Below the pieces are notes generated by a model. It worked only from the letters and a program-made list of their open reading frames with translations. It ran no database searches and was not told the origin of the DNA. Below, one piece after another: positions 36,492 to 45,336 of a DNA stretch of 64,000 nucleotides; position 1 is the first letter of the stretch; every line of letters begins with the position of its first letter. Source of the stretch: Candidatus Obscuribacter sp. (GTDB lineage Bacteria > Cyanobacteriota > Vampirovibrionia > Obscuribacterales > Obscuribacteraceae); assembly GCA_016712465.1 (NCBI GenBank), contig JADJQZ010000001.1, forward strand, positions 3,348,001 to 3,412,000. The letters are read 5' to 3'. The position numbers were made by a program, and so were the translations under genes.

Positions 36492-37397
36492 CTACTGTGT
36501 TTGTTCTCTCAGTAACAGAAAAATCTCCGAGGATGTCTCCTCAATAGCCTTAGCGGACACATCGATGATGTGGCACTTCAGCTCGCGGAAAAGCTTGCGC
36601 GCATGGCGCACTTCTTGCATGATGCGATCGGGATCGGCGTAGTCGGTGGAACCGGGCATCCCCAGCACCAGGGCACGGGTGCTACGAATCTCTTGCAAAA
36701 GATAAGGGTCGATATGAAGTCCGAAAATCTTGCGGGGATTGACCTGGAAAAGTGAAAGCGGCGGCTCCACCCCATAAACCAGGGGTACATTGGCCGCTTT
36801 CAAACCATAATGATGAGCCAGGTACATGCAGTTGGGCGTCTTGCTGGTGCGGGACACACCAATCAAGACCACATCAGCCTGCAAAATGCCGTCGGGATTC
36901 TTGCCGTCATCAAATCTGATGGCAAAGTCCACGGCTTCGATGCGGCGGAAATAGGTTTCGTCCAGTAAGTGCAGGCGACCAGGCTGTGACAGGGGGCTAG
37001 CACCGGTCAGATGGGAAATTCTATTGATGAGGGGGCTCAAGAGGTCTATGGTAGGAATCTTGAACTTGTTGGCCTCGGCTTCCAGGGTCTCCCTGTACTC
37101 GGGCAAAACTAAAGTGTAAGCAATAATGGCGCGACCGTGCGAGATTTCCTTGACCATGGCCGGTATCTGCAGAGAATTTCGCACCTGGGGCAGGCGATAT
37201 ATGGATGCCTGCCCCGGTTCAAACTGCACCAGAGCAGCCCGCGCCACCGACTCCGCCGTCTCCCCCGAAGAGTCCGACATAGTAAAAATGATCAGTTCAT
37301 TGGTGCCCTGAGGCAGCCTGAACTCGCCCGCACTTCCGTCCGCCAACTTCGACATAGCCACCCAGGGAAGAAATTCTCCAGAGCCAACTTTTAACAT
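36492..37397 (-). CDS. ppsR: pyruvate, phosphate dikinase regulatory protein (DUF299)
   Basis: A bifunctional ADP-dependent kinase and Pi-dependent phosphorylase acting on PPDK. The 301-residue protein opens with IIFTMSDSSGETAESVARAA and has the P-loop GVSRTSKTPNCMYLAHHYGL near residue 185, plus GLHIDPYLLQEIRS. An alternative start at about residue 15 (MSKLADG) is possible; neither start has a strong Shine-Dalgarno. It lies 11 bases before ppdK, so the pair is almost certainly cotranscribed, and target and regulator are matched. Confidence 0.9.
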   Translation of the reverse strand: MLKVGSGEFLPWVAMSKLADGSAGEFRLPQGTNELIIFTMSDSSGETAESVARAALVQFEPGQASIYRLPQVRNSLQIPAMVKEISHGRAIIAYTLVLPEYRETLEAEANKFKIPTIDLLSPLINRISHLTGASPLSQPGRLHLLDETYFRRIEAVDFAIRFDDGKNPDGILQADVVLIGVSRTSKTPNCMYLAHHYGLKAANVPLVYGVEPPLSLFQVNPRKIFGLHIDPYLLQEIRSTRALVLGMPGSTDYADPDRIMQEVRHARKLFRELKCHIIDVSAKAIEETSSEIFLLLREQTQ

Positions 37398-37436
37398 ATT
37401 TGAAGGGCAAAGTGGTCCAGCTACATATATGTTTTA

Positions 37437-38228
37437 TTACTTGGCTACTGCCACGTCGATACCGAACTCGGCCATGCATTTATAGAGCGCAAGTAAGTCC
37501 ACTCCAGACTCAGTCATTTTGATGAGGTTGCCTTGATTTACCCGTTGTACATTAATGGACGGCGAGTACTTAATACAGCCAAGGTAAGGGGCCTGGCTGC
37601 GCGTCTTGAACACCTGCTCCACATCCTGACGACTGTAGCGGTTCTCCAGAACCTGTCCTTCCCCGCTCTGGGTCTCCACAGTCAGAAGCCCGAGCACATC
37701 AAGACCGCGATTCTGAGCCAGGGCAGCTGAGGAAAGCAAGCGCTCCGGCGCATCCTCCCGGTGATTGGCCACAAGCAAAACCGGAAAACTCAAACGCCTG
37801 ACAAAGTCGGCCGTATCAGACACCAAAACAGCGCCGTCACTATCCTCCACGAAGATAGGCGAGCCAACGGCCCCAAAGGTCTCCACAACAGTCAGATCGA
37901 TGCTGGAGTGCACGGCTGAAACAGCCGAGAGCCACTGGCTGCGAGTCAATCGGGCCGGTCTTTCGCTGAAGCAAAAGGCATAGCCCCGGGGAGAACCGCT
38001 GATGGCCGATATGAAAGAAACTTCCGCCTCGGCTTTCTGACGGGAACCGCTCAAAATTGGTTTCAAAGCCCGCACCGCATTGCTGCGGGCCAGAATATGA
38101 GCGATGGCGGCTGTCACTACCGTCTTACCGCAACCGAAATCGCTGCCGACCACGGCAATACCACCGCCGCTAAAATTCGACTGTCCCTTACTGCTTGTGG
38201 CGTACTGGTCTGGATCAGGCTTGTTCAA
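37437..38228 (-). CDS. BioD-like (dethiobiotin synthase fold) P-loop protein
   Basis: A 263-residue protein with the AAA_26/BioD pattern: P-loop VVGSDFGCGKTVVTAAIAHI, ALKPILSGSRQ (the KPxxSG motif) and VETFGAVGSPIFVED (the VEGAGG-like loop). BioD makes dethiobiotin from 7,8-diaminopelargonate and CO2, but no other biotin gene is nearby and several conserved positions differ, so the true substrate is open. The start is a TTG with AGG upstream. It lies 39 bases before ppsR on the same strand and may be cotranscribed. Confidence 0.7.
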   Translation of the reverse strand: MNKPDPDQYATSSKGQSNFSGGGIAVVGSDFGCGKTVVTAAIAHILARSNAVRALKPILSGSRQKAEAEVSFISAISGSPRGYAFCFSERPARLTRSQWLSAVSAVHSSIDLTVVETFGAVGSPIFVEDSDGAVLVSDTADFVRRLSFPVLLVANHREDAPERLLSSAALAQNRGLDVLGLLTVETQSGEGQVLENRYSRQDVEQVFKTRSQAPYLGCIKYSPSINVQRVNQGNLIKMTESGVDLLALYKCMAEFGIDVAVAK

Positions 38229-38315
38229 TTTAGACCTATGAGCCCTTTGACTTCCCTGAGTGTGATTTGCTCAGGGTCTCCACAATAGCAAGGAATCGTC
38301 TAAATTTCACTTGCC

Positions 38316-39650
38316 TCAATGCACCTCGGAGGCAAGTTTTTCAGCCTCCTCGATTTTCTTGTGCAAGACCTCGGCGGCACTCTTCAACTGCAGGTCCTTG
38401 CCATCCAGAGGGCTTCTTAAAACGCCCGGCGTGTGCTCATTCCACCAGGGTCCCTGGCTTTCGTCCTCAGATTTCACCTCCACTACAACATCAGGTCTGA
38501 TGCCTTTCTTGTGGATATTAGTATCTGCGGGCGTCAGGTACTGGGCGATGGTGATGTTGATACCGGACCCGTCTTCCAGGCGATTGATCCCCTGCACCAG
38601 CCCTTTGCCGAATGAATTCTGCCCCACCAGGGTGGCGCGGCCGTTATCGTGCAGGGCTCCGGCTGTTATCTCGGAGGCGGAAGCACTGTTTTTATTGATC
38701 AGAACCACCAGGGGCTTGCGCCAGAGCGGATGCCCTTCGCACATGGCCGGGGTCTTGTAACCGTCCCGGTCTACCGTCGAAACAACATTGCCGGACTCTA
38801 GAAACATATTGGAGATTTCGATAGCGTTGGATAGAAGCCCCCCGGGATTGTCACGCAAGTCAAGAATCAACCCCTTGGCTTTCATCTTGTCGATTTTATC
38901 GATAGCTGTCTGCATCTCCAGATTAGCCTTCTGGGAAATGAAACTGGAGAGCCGCACATAGCCCACATCGGGATCAATCATCTTGACCGACTGCACAGCC
39001 TTGATGGGAATCTCCCGGCGCACGATGTCTTTCTTCACCCTGGCGCCGGCTCGACCAAGCACCAGATGGACGGGAGTATTGACCGGACCGCGAATCAACT
39101 TGGCAGCGTCTTCCACGGTGAAGCCCTTGGTGGACTTACCGTTGATTTCCAAAATCTCGTCGGATGGCTGCACCCCGGCATCGGAGGCCGGCGTATCTTC
39201 AATGGGAGTAATGACAATAACGCGCTTGCTGGACTTATCGAGACCAATTTGCACACCGATGCCGCAAAGTTTGGCATCAATCTGAGACTTCTCATCGTCG
39301 AAGGCATCGTGGTCGAGAAAGCGAGTATAGCGATCGCCAAGGCTGGCTACCATGGTCTCCACGGCCTTGTGAGCATCGTCGAGGGTTCTCAGCTTGCCGT
39401 CATAGCGATGCTCCCAGCGGTCCCAACTTTGGTTGTTGTACTTGCTGTCGTAATATTCGTCCTTAATCAGGTTCCAGACCCGTTTGTAAAGGGACTGGGG
39501 ATTGACTTCGCTGCGCAGCACCAGGCGATGGGCGAGCAGGTCTTTGTCGGAAAGGGAAGCCAGGCAATCATCCTTTGAAGCTTGCGGAGAGGACCCTCCC
39601 AGTAAGAAAGATAGAGCCACCGGCATAACCAAAAATTGTTTCCACCACAT
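38316..39650 (-). CDS. ctpA: carboxy-terminal processing peptidase (S41, Ctp)
   Basis: A 444-residue periplasmic-type protease with a short hydrophobic N-terminus (signal peptide about 1-22), an N-terminal helical segment, a PDZ domain (about 130-215: VIVITPIEDTPASDAGVQPS, then DEILEINGKSTKGFTVEDAA) and the S41 core. The catalytic Ser lies in NKNSASASEITAGAL and the Lys in VGQNSFGKGLVQGI. ILDLRDNPGGLL, conserved in the family, is present. It trims C-termini of envelope proteins. An AGGA sits eight bases before the ATG. Confidence 0.93.
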   Translation of the reverse strand: MWWKQFLVMPVALSFLLGGSSPQASKDDCLASLSDKDLLAHRLVLRSEVNPQSLYKRVWNLIKDEYYDSKYNNQSWDRWEHRYDGKLRTLDDAHKAVETMVASLGDRYTRFLDHDAFDDEKSQIDAKLCGIGVQIGLDKSSKRVIVITPIEDTPASDAGVQPSDEILEINGKSTKGFTVEDAAKLIRGPVNTPVHLVLGRAGARVKKDIVRREIPIKAVQSVKMIDPDVGYVRLSSFISQKANLEMQTAIDKIDKMKAKGLILDLRDNPGGLLSNAIEISNMFLESGNVVSTVDRDGYKTPAMCEGHPLWRKPLVVLINKNSASASEITAGALHDNGRATLVGQNSFGKGLVQGINRLEDGSGINITIAQYLTPADTNIHKKGIRPDVVVEVKSEDESQGPWWNEHTPGVLRSPLDGKDLQLKSAAEVLHKKIEEAEKLASEVH

Positions 39651-40087
39651 GATGCGAGTTCCTGCCCCTGAATCTGTATATCCGTCTGACCTATGCCGCC
39701 GGCACCAAAACCGAATGAATGCGTGCGCTGTGAATCTCTTATACCCACCAATACCAGGCTTTACGCTCTCCTGGCAAACATTTTTCCAGGCGAATTCCTG
39801 ATTTCAAGCCAGGGTAAAGCCTGAATGCACTGGAATCAATCAAGGACCGATCAACTGAATGCACGCTATGATGCCGCTTTTGCTCATTTCCGACAGCAAG
39901 AAGCAGACCCTATGGGCGCCCCGCCCTAATGGCGCCGCACGGACTTCGGTGGGGAAAATCCCCTACAAAAGCAAAACTGCCGGTAAATGTTAGGATATGC
40001 TTTTCGACGGCGGCGTTTTCCCTTTGCAACAAAGGAAAACTCTGCCGTTCAGGCTACACCAACACCAATCGCGATAAGAGGTACACC
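39651..40087. other. 437-base region before the MTA phosphorylase gene
   Basis: No supported gene. Near 39949-39966 there is a hairpin-forming GTGGGGA...TCCCCTAC. A long open frame from 39929 is an upstream extension of the phosphorylase reading frame and has no family similarity. No consensus promoter or known riboswitch was recognised. Confidence 0.45.
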
Positions 40088-40891
40088 TTGGCAGACGAAG
40101 TTCTTGCAGATATCGGCATTTTTGGAGGCTCCGGCTTCTACAAACTCTTCGACGAGTACGAAGAGAAAATGGTGGAGACACCCTACGGAGCACCGGCAGC
40201 CCCGGTAGCTATCGGCAAAATGGGCGGCAAGCGCGTTGCCTTCCTGCCCAGGCACGGTGAAAAGCATCAATTTCCGCCCCATAAAGTGCCGTACCGGGCT
40301 AATGTCTATGCTATGAAAAAGCTCGGCGTCAGCCGCATAATCTCCCCCTGCGCAGCCGGTTCCTTGCAAACCGATGTCAAACCAGGTGAATTTGTGGTTT
40401 GCGACCAGTTTGTAGACCGCACCTCCGGTCGCACCGACACTTTCTATGACGGTCCCATCGCCACCCATGTCTCGGCAGCCGAGCTCTATTGCCCGGAAAT
40501 GCGGGCCCTGGCAGTCGCCGCCGGCGAAAAGTCAGGCATCAAGATGCACCCGAAGGGCACCGTGGTAGTAATCCAGGGTCCCCGTTTCTCCTCCAAAGCC
40601 GAATCCCGTTGGTTTACCTCCATGGGCTGGGAAGTTATTAACATGACCCAGTATCCGGAAGCCTTCCTGGCCAGAGAACTGGAGATGTGCGTCGTCAATG
40701 TCTCCCTTATAACCGATTACGACAGCGGTTTGGTCGGCAACGTGGAACCGGTTTCCCATTCGGAAGTGGTAAAAGTCTTCGGACAAAACATCAGCAAACT
40801 GCAGACCCTGCTGAAAAACTTGATCGGTACCATCCCGGACGCAAGAGCCAAGTGCGACTGCGCCAACACCCTCAAGCACGCCCGCGTATGA
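40088..40891 (+). CDS. mtnP: S-methyl-5'-thioadenosine phosphorylase
   Basis: Splits methylthioadenosine into adenine and methylthioribose-1-phosphate. The 267-residue protein (DEVLADIGIFGGSGFYKLFD at the start) has LPRHGEKHQFPPHKVPYRAN, SPCAAGSLQTDVKPGEFVV, VIQGPRFSSKAESRWF, NMTQYPEAFLARELEMC and SLITDYDSGL; the Asp in TDYD distinguishes adenosine-type substrates from the Asn of purine nucleoside phosphorylase. Start is a TTG at 40088, chosen because AAGAGG lies seven bases upstream and the family starts here; the frame stays open 53 codons further. First gene of a plus-strand run. Confidence 0.9.
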   Translation: MADEVLADIGIFGGSGFYKLFDEYEEKMVETPYGAPAAPVAIGKMGGKRVAFLPRHGEKHQFPPHKVPYRANVYAMKKLGVSRIISPCAAGSLQTDVKPGEFVVCDQFVDRTSGRTDTFYDGPIATHVSAAELYCPEMRALAVAAGEKSGIKMHPKGTVVVIQGPRFSSKAESRWFTSMGWEVINMTQYPEAFLARELEMCVVNVSLITDYDSGLVGNVEPVSHSEVVKVFGQNISKLQTLLKNLIGTIPDARAKCDCANTLKHARV

Positions 40892-40905
40892 GGAACTGAG
40901 AACCG

Positions 40906-41100
40906 ATGTGGCGCAACTTCACTATCAATCATGTAGTAGCGCTCCTGGCTCTGGTACTTTCCATTGCCTCATACCTGGTATTGCGCCGTTATCACTTCCC
41001 CGACAAAATCTGTGTCGGGGGAGCGATACTGTGCATACTCGTGGTAGCAATATTCTGGTCCTGTGTGCTCTTAGGCACAGAGGAAGATGACGAAGAGTAA
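40906..41100 (+). CDS. small two-helix membrane protein
   Basis: A 64-residue protein with two hydrophobic helices (about 10-25, VVALLALVLSIASYLV, and 38-57, GAILCILVVAIFWSCVLLG) joined by a basic turn and ending in an acidic tail (TEEDDEE). A GAGGAA lies before the ATG. It is 14 bases after the phosphorylase gene and 31 before the M16 peptidase, so it belongs to the same run. No family recognised. Confidence 0.65.
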   Translation: MWRNFTINHVVALLALVLSIASYLVLRRYHFPDKICVGGAILCILVVAIFWSCVLLGTEEDDEE

Positions 41101-41131
41101 GCAAAAAACTCCCCACCCCTGAGGACAGTAA

Positions 41132-42559
41132 GTGTTCAAACGCACATCAAACCTTTGTTTTTCCTTGTGTTCTTCTTTAGCCTTCCTCGCTCTGGCAGGC
41201 ACTGCCGGCGCCCAGGCCCAACCCGCAGCCGATGCAGGTAAAGCCTCGCCGATCACAATTAAGAAGCCGCTCATACCGGTAACAAAAGACTACACCCTCA
41301 AAAACGGTCTCAGGCTGATTGTCTCGGAAGATCACTCCGCTCCTGTAGCTTCTCTGGCCATCGTCTACGACGTCGGTGCCCGCGATGAACAGAAGGGCCG
41401 CTCAGGCTTCGCCCACCTCTTTGAACACATGATGTTCCAGGGTTCAGAAAACGTAGGCAAAGTCGAGCACTTCAAATATATCGAAAACGTGGGCGGCTCA
41501 CTAAATGCCTCTACCCATGCCGACTTCACTAACTACTTCGAAAAAGTGCCCAGCAATCAAATTGAGATGTGCCTCTGGCTGGAATCGGATCGAATGCGCT
41601 CCCTCAAGGTCACCCCCGACAATTTCAAGAATCAGCTCGATACCGTCAAAGAAGAAAAACGCATGCGGGTGGACAACCAGCCCTATGCACCTTCTTCCGT
41701 AAGACTGGAAGAACTGGCCTTCGACAACTGGGGCAACGGCCACCCGACCATCGGTTACTTCGAAGATCTGGAAGCCTCTTCCGTCAAAGACGTCAAACAA
41801 TTCTTCGATACCTATTACGCTCCCAATAACGCCACCATGGCCATAGTCGGCGATGTAAACGCCGATGAGATGGTCAAACTGGTGGAGAAATACTTTGCTT
41901 CCATTCCCCGGGTGGATGCACCCAAGCGCCCGGATCTAGCGGAGCCCAAGCAGACCAAGGCCAAATATGAACTGATGGAAGACAAACAGGCCCAGGTTCC
42001 GGCATTCTGGATGGCCTGGAAAGCGCCCGGGCGCCGGGAAAAAGATTTCTACGCCCTCAATCTTCTACAAAACATTCTCTCAACAGGCGACTCTTCCAGA
42101 CTCTATCAGCGCATGATCAAAGGCGATAAAGTGGCTCTCTCCGTCTCCTGCTCCTACGAAGAACGCCGCGGACCTTCCCTTTTTGAAACCTTTGTAGTTC
42201 TAAAACCAGGCAACCCTCCGGAAAAAGTGAGGGAGATTCTGGTAAGCGAGCTGGAAAAGGTAAAGGCCGAAAAGGTCAGCGAAGAAGAATTGCAGAAAGC
42301 CAAGAACCAGATCTTGCGCGGTCTATTTTCCTCCGGCAGCTACACATCTTTGCAAAGGAGCCTGGGCAGAGCCGAGCTTCTCGCTGAGTATGCCTCCTTC
42401 TTCAAAGACCCCACCCTCATAGACAAAGACCTGGATACTTATATGAGTGTCACCGCCGACGATATCAAAGATTTGGCGGGCCGAATCTTCATCAAAGAAG
42501 GTGCCACCACCATCGATGTAAAACCGGCAAAGAAAGATGACGGTAAGACCGAGTCCTGA
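41132..42559 (+). CDS. M16 zinc peptidase, catalytic member
   Basis: A 475-residue secreted insulinase-type peptidase. After a signal peptide (about 1-28, GTAGAQA) the inverted zinc motif HLFEH is at His95, Glu98 and His99 in FAHLFEHMMFQ, with the downstream Glu in KEEKRMRVDNQP (about 174-175). FDTYYAPNNATMAIVGDV and the later domain are typical. It starts with a GTG preceded by GAGG. The following gene encodes a second M16 protein without the zinc ligands, as in the two-subunit (PqqL/processing-peptidase-like) pairs where one protein cuts and the other shapes the chamber. Confidence 0.92.
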   Translation: MFKRTSNLCFSLCSSLAFLALAGTAGAQAQPAADAGKASPITIKKPLIPVTKDYTLKNGLRLIVSEDHSAPVASLAIVYDVGARDEQKGRSGFAHLFEHMMFQGSENVGKVEHFKYIENVGGSLNASTHADFTNYFEKVPSNQIEMCLWLESDRMRSLKVTPDNFKNQLDTVKEEKRMRVDNQPYAPSSVRLEELAFDNWGNGHPTIGYFEDLEASSVKDVKQFFDTYYAPNNATMAIVGDVNADEMVKLVEKYFASIPRVDAPKRPDLAEPKQTKAKYELMEDKQAQVPAFWMAWKAPGRREKDFYALNLLQNILSTGDSSRLYQRMIKGDKVALSVSCSYEERRGPSLFETFVVLKPGNPPEKVREILVSELEKVKAEKVSEEELQKAKNQILRGLFSSGSYTSLQRSLGRAELLAEYASFFKDPTLIDKDLDTYMSVTADDIKDLAGRIFIKEGATTIDVKPAKKDDGKTES

Positions 42560-42606
42560 GCCAGCCATTCGCTTTTGCTTTTGCTTATAAATTTTCCGGA
42601 GAAACT

Positions 42607-44133
42607 ATGAAAGCCCTCGTAAAACGCAACAACTTGAAAGACCTCCTGCCTCTGGCAGCGCTGTCTCTAGTTCTGTCAGCACAACTGCCGGCCCTGGCAG
42701 CGGGAAAAGGCAACAAGCCTGAGGAGAAAGCGCCGACCATGGCCGAGGAAGTCTGGCGCAAAAATCCACCCCAATTGCCGGCGCCAAGGCCATTCAATAT
42801 GCCGAAGGTAGAAACCTTCAAACTGTCCAACGGTCTGGAAGTACAGTTTTTAGAAGACCACCGCTTTCCTTTCACCTCGATAAACCTGGGCTTCCGTTCC
42901 GGCTCGGCCCAGGAACCGGCCGACTTGACCGGCGTAGCCGAGATGACATCGGCAATGCTCACCCAGGGCACCACCAGGCTGAGCAGCAAGGAGCTGGCTT
43001 CCCAGGTAGAATTCATCGGCGGCGCCCTCAAGGCCAGCACCGACTACGACTACAGCCTGCTGAGCGGCTCCTGCCTCTCGGGCTACAGCGACAAAATGCT
43101 GAGCCTCATGAGCGAAGTATTGCTTTCCCCCAGTTTCCCAGAAGACGAGTTGAAGCTGAAGAAGGTCAACACAATTCAGGCCCTCACCATCAAGCGCTCC
43201 GACCCCGACTTTCTCATCGAAGAGCGTTTCTCGAAAGTAGTTTTTGGTGCTCATCCCTACTCCCTCGTCTCACCCACGGAAGCTGACATCAACAAGCTCA
43301 CCCGTGCCGACCTGGTCAACTACCACGCCTCTCACTACGTACCCAACAGTGCCGTTCTGATTGTGGTGGGCGACTTTGACCCCGGCAAAATGAAGGCGGC
43401 CCTGGAAGAAAAATTCGGCAAGGTCTGGCAGCCCAAAGAGCTGCCCACCGTGCAAGAAGCCAAGGTGCCCACCCACAAAGGTCGCAAAATCTACCTGGTG
43501 GATAGGCCCGGTTCGGTGCAAACTTCAATCAAAGTAGGCAACCTGGGCATCAAGCGCAATGACCCGGACTACTTTGCCATGCTTGTCACCAACCAGATTC
43601 TGGGCGGCACGGCCCATGCCCGACTCTTCCTCAATATAAGAGAGGCAAAAGGCTTCACCTACGGTGCCTACAGCAAACTGGCCGCCCGCAAAGAGCCCGG
43701 TGCCTTCTTTGCCGAAGCCGATGTAAGAACCGAGGTAACCAATCCTTCTCTACAGGAATTCTTCTATGAATTGGAGCGCATGCGCTCTACCAAAGTAAAA
43801 GAAGAAGAAATAAAGGCTGCCAAAAACTACCTGGCCGGCTCCTTCCAACTGGGACTAGAAACCCAGGCCGGCATTGCCCAGAGACTTCTGGAGGCAAAAC
43901 TCTTCGACCTGCCTGCCGACTACCTGCAAAGCTATGCCGACAAAGTAATGGCAGTAAATGTGGAAGATGTGCAAAAGTCAGCCCGCAAACTCATAGACGC
44001 TCAGAATCTGGTAGTTTGCATCGTGGGAGACGCCAAGAAAATCAAATCGGAACTGGCAGTTTTTGCCCCCGTTGCCGTCTACGACAGCGACGGTAAGCTA
44101 TCATCGGAAGAAGCGGAGAAGAGCCTACACTAA
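42607..44133 (+). CDS. M16 peptidase-like protein, non-catalytic partner
   Basis: A 508-residue secreted protein (signal peptide about 1-31, PALAAG). The fold matches M16, including NYHASHYVPNSAVLIVVGDF and the substrate-binding FLNIREAKGFTYGAYSKLA, which supplies the conserved Arg/Tyr. But the HxxEH motif is gone: TGLAHLLEHM is TGVAEMTSAM here, with Glu112, Ser115 and Ala116 at the ligand positions. It should pair with the catalytic subunit encoded just upstream. GGAG precedes the ATG. Confidence 0.9.
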   Translation: MKALVKRNNLKDLLPLAALSLVLSAQLPALAAGKGNKPEEKAPTMAEEVWRKNPPQLPAPRPFNMPKVETFKLSNGLEVQFLEDHRFPFTSINLGFRSGSAQEPADLTGVAEMTSAMLTQGTTRLSSKELASQVEFIGGALKASTDYDYSLLSGSCLSGYSDKMLSLMSEVLLSPSFPEDELKLKKVNTIQALTIKRSDPDFLIEERFSKVVFGAHPYSLVSPTEADINKLTRADLVNYHASHYVPNSAVLIVVGDFDPGKMKAALEEKFGKVWQPKELPTVQEAKVPTHKGRKIYLVDRPGSVQTSIKVGNLGIKRNDPDYFAMLVTNQILGGTAHARLFLNIREAKGFTYGAYSKLAARKEPGAFFAEADVRTEVTNPSLQEFFYELERMRSTKVKEEEIKAAKNYLAGSFQLGLETQAGIAQRLLEAKLFDLPADYLQSYADKVMAVNVEDVQKSARKLIDAQNLVVCIVGDAKKIKSELAVFAPVAVYDSDGKLSSEEAEKSLH

Positions 44134-44976
44134 GTGCCGAACTCACTTTCAGTGTTCATTCAAGGCAACTGGCTGCTAACCTCACTGCTAGCCGGCACCG
44201 TATTCAGTGCGGCGCTGGCGGCAAAACCTGACAGCGAACCGATTAAAGCCGCACCACCACAAAAAGTAGAAAAGCTGACCGGCTACAAGCTGAGCCAGAA
44301 GGACGACCATCTAGGTGAGGTGACGGTTTACTTAACTGACTCAGCCCTTCGCATTGAGGACAAACGCATCGGCATCGTCCTACTCAGCAAAGCTCCGGAC
44401 TGGTCGGTGGTAGCCTTCAATAGCAGAGCCCGCAAGAAAAAGACAGCAGCTCTTTCCAAATTCGAAGGCTTTAGCAAAATTGGGCTGGCCGTATCAGGCG
44501 GCCACTACTTCGCCGGTGTGCCACTGACAAAAACAGCAAGACAATCCAGATTCGATAAATTCCCTACCTCTATCTACGTGAGCAGCCGGGACTTTGAACT
44601 GGAGTCGGCTAAAGCCTTTCGCCTGCACCCGGAAGATGGCGGTGCCATCAAAAATGCCACCATGGAAGTTAGCACATTGAATTTAAAGCAGACGGAAAAA
44701 CAAGCAGAGCTTCTATGCAAAGTATTTAGTCTGGCTAAGGTAAAAGAAATTCCCCTTAAATACACCTGCACCGACCACGATGGCAGCCAAACTGACGCCA
44801 TGTCCACAAGCAAAATTGAAAAAGCCGCATTTGCCGCCTCACTCTTTCAAATGCCGCAAGGCTACAAGGAAGTGGCCAATATGGAGGCGGTTCGCATGGA
44901 CAGTGAAGGCGAAGGCGCCCTGGAGAGTATGCTGGAAGGTCTCGATGATAATCTCGGCAAGCACCGCAAGCATTAA
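44134..44976 (+). CDS. secreted protein of unknown function
   Basis: A 280-residue protein with a signal peptide (about 1-29, AALAAK). It has repeated beta-rich stretches, such as GYKLSQKDDHLGEVTVYLTD, LRIEDKRIGIVLLSKAP and DWSVVAFNSRARKKKTAA, a Cys pair late in the chain (LCKVF, YTCTD) and an acidic end. The GTG start abuts the TAA of the M16 partner gene, so it is the third gene of the peptidase set; it might be a substrate or regulator. I recognise no family. Confidence 0.65.
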   Translation: MPNSLSVFIQGNWLLTSLLAGTVFSAALAAKPDSEPIKAAPPQKVEKLTGYKLSQKDDHLGEVTVYLTDSALRIEDKRIGIVLLSKAPDWSVVAFNSRARKKKTAALSKFEGFSKIGLAVSGGHYFAGVPLTKTARQSRFDKFPTSIYVSSRDFELESAKAFRLHPEDGGAIKNATMEVSTLNLKQTEKQAELLCKVFSLAKVKEIPLKYTCTDHDGSQTDAMSTSKIEKAAFAASLFQMPQGYKEVANMEAVRMDSEGEGALESMLEGLDDNLGKHRKH

Positions 44977-45336
44977 AAAGCAGAAAATATCCGGGGCGCG
45001 CCCCCCCTTGGGAAGCAAGCGGACCCTCATGTTAATACTGTTATCACCACAGTATCCTTCAGACTTGCAACCAGTTTACTGCTATTCCCTCACGCAGTCG
45101 AAGCAATCGTTAAATCCTGACTTGCTGCGATAATATACTTGGATGTAAGGGCGCCCCATGTGGTCCAATCCACGATAGACGCTTTTGCGAATCACCCAGC
45201 CTTCGGGCAAACCAGTAATGCCCGCCGACCAGATAATAATAGCCGCACAATCGGGACCGTTTTCATGAATGGTGTTCGATAATGTCGACATTGACCTTGA
45301 GCTGCCTTCTCCGCAACAGCAGAAGCTTGACTCCCC
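44977..45336. other. 360-base intergenic stretch
   Basis: Between the convergent secreted protein and the AlbA-type gene. A GC-rich palindrome (GGGGCGCGCCCC around 44993-45005) is the only notable element. A 69-codon minus-strand frame at 45082-45291 has no recognisable content and was not called. Confidence 0.4.

Noticed and set aside
35032..36642. 536-codon plus-strand frame opposite ppdK
   Set aside because: Long only because ppdK is long and lacks certain codons; the ppdK reading is unmistakable.
45082..45291. 69-codon minus-strand frame downstream of the AlbA-type gene
   Set aside because: Has some protein-like texture (WVIRKSVYRGLDHMGRPYI) but no recognised family and no clear ribosome binding site; left uncalled.
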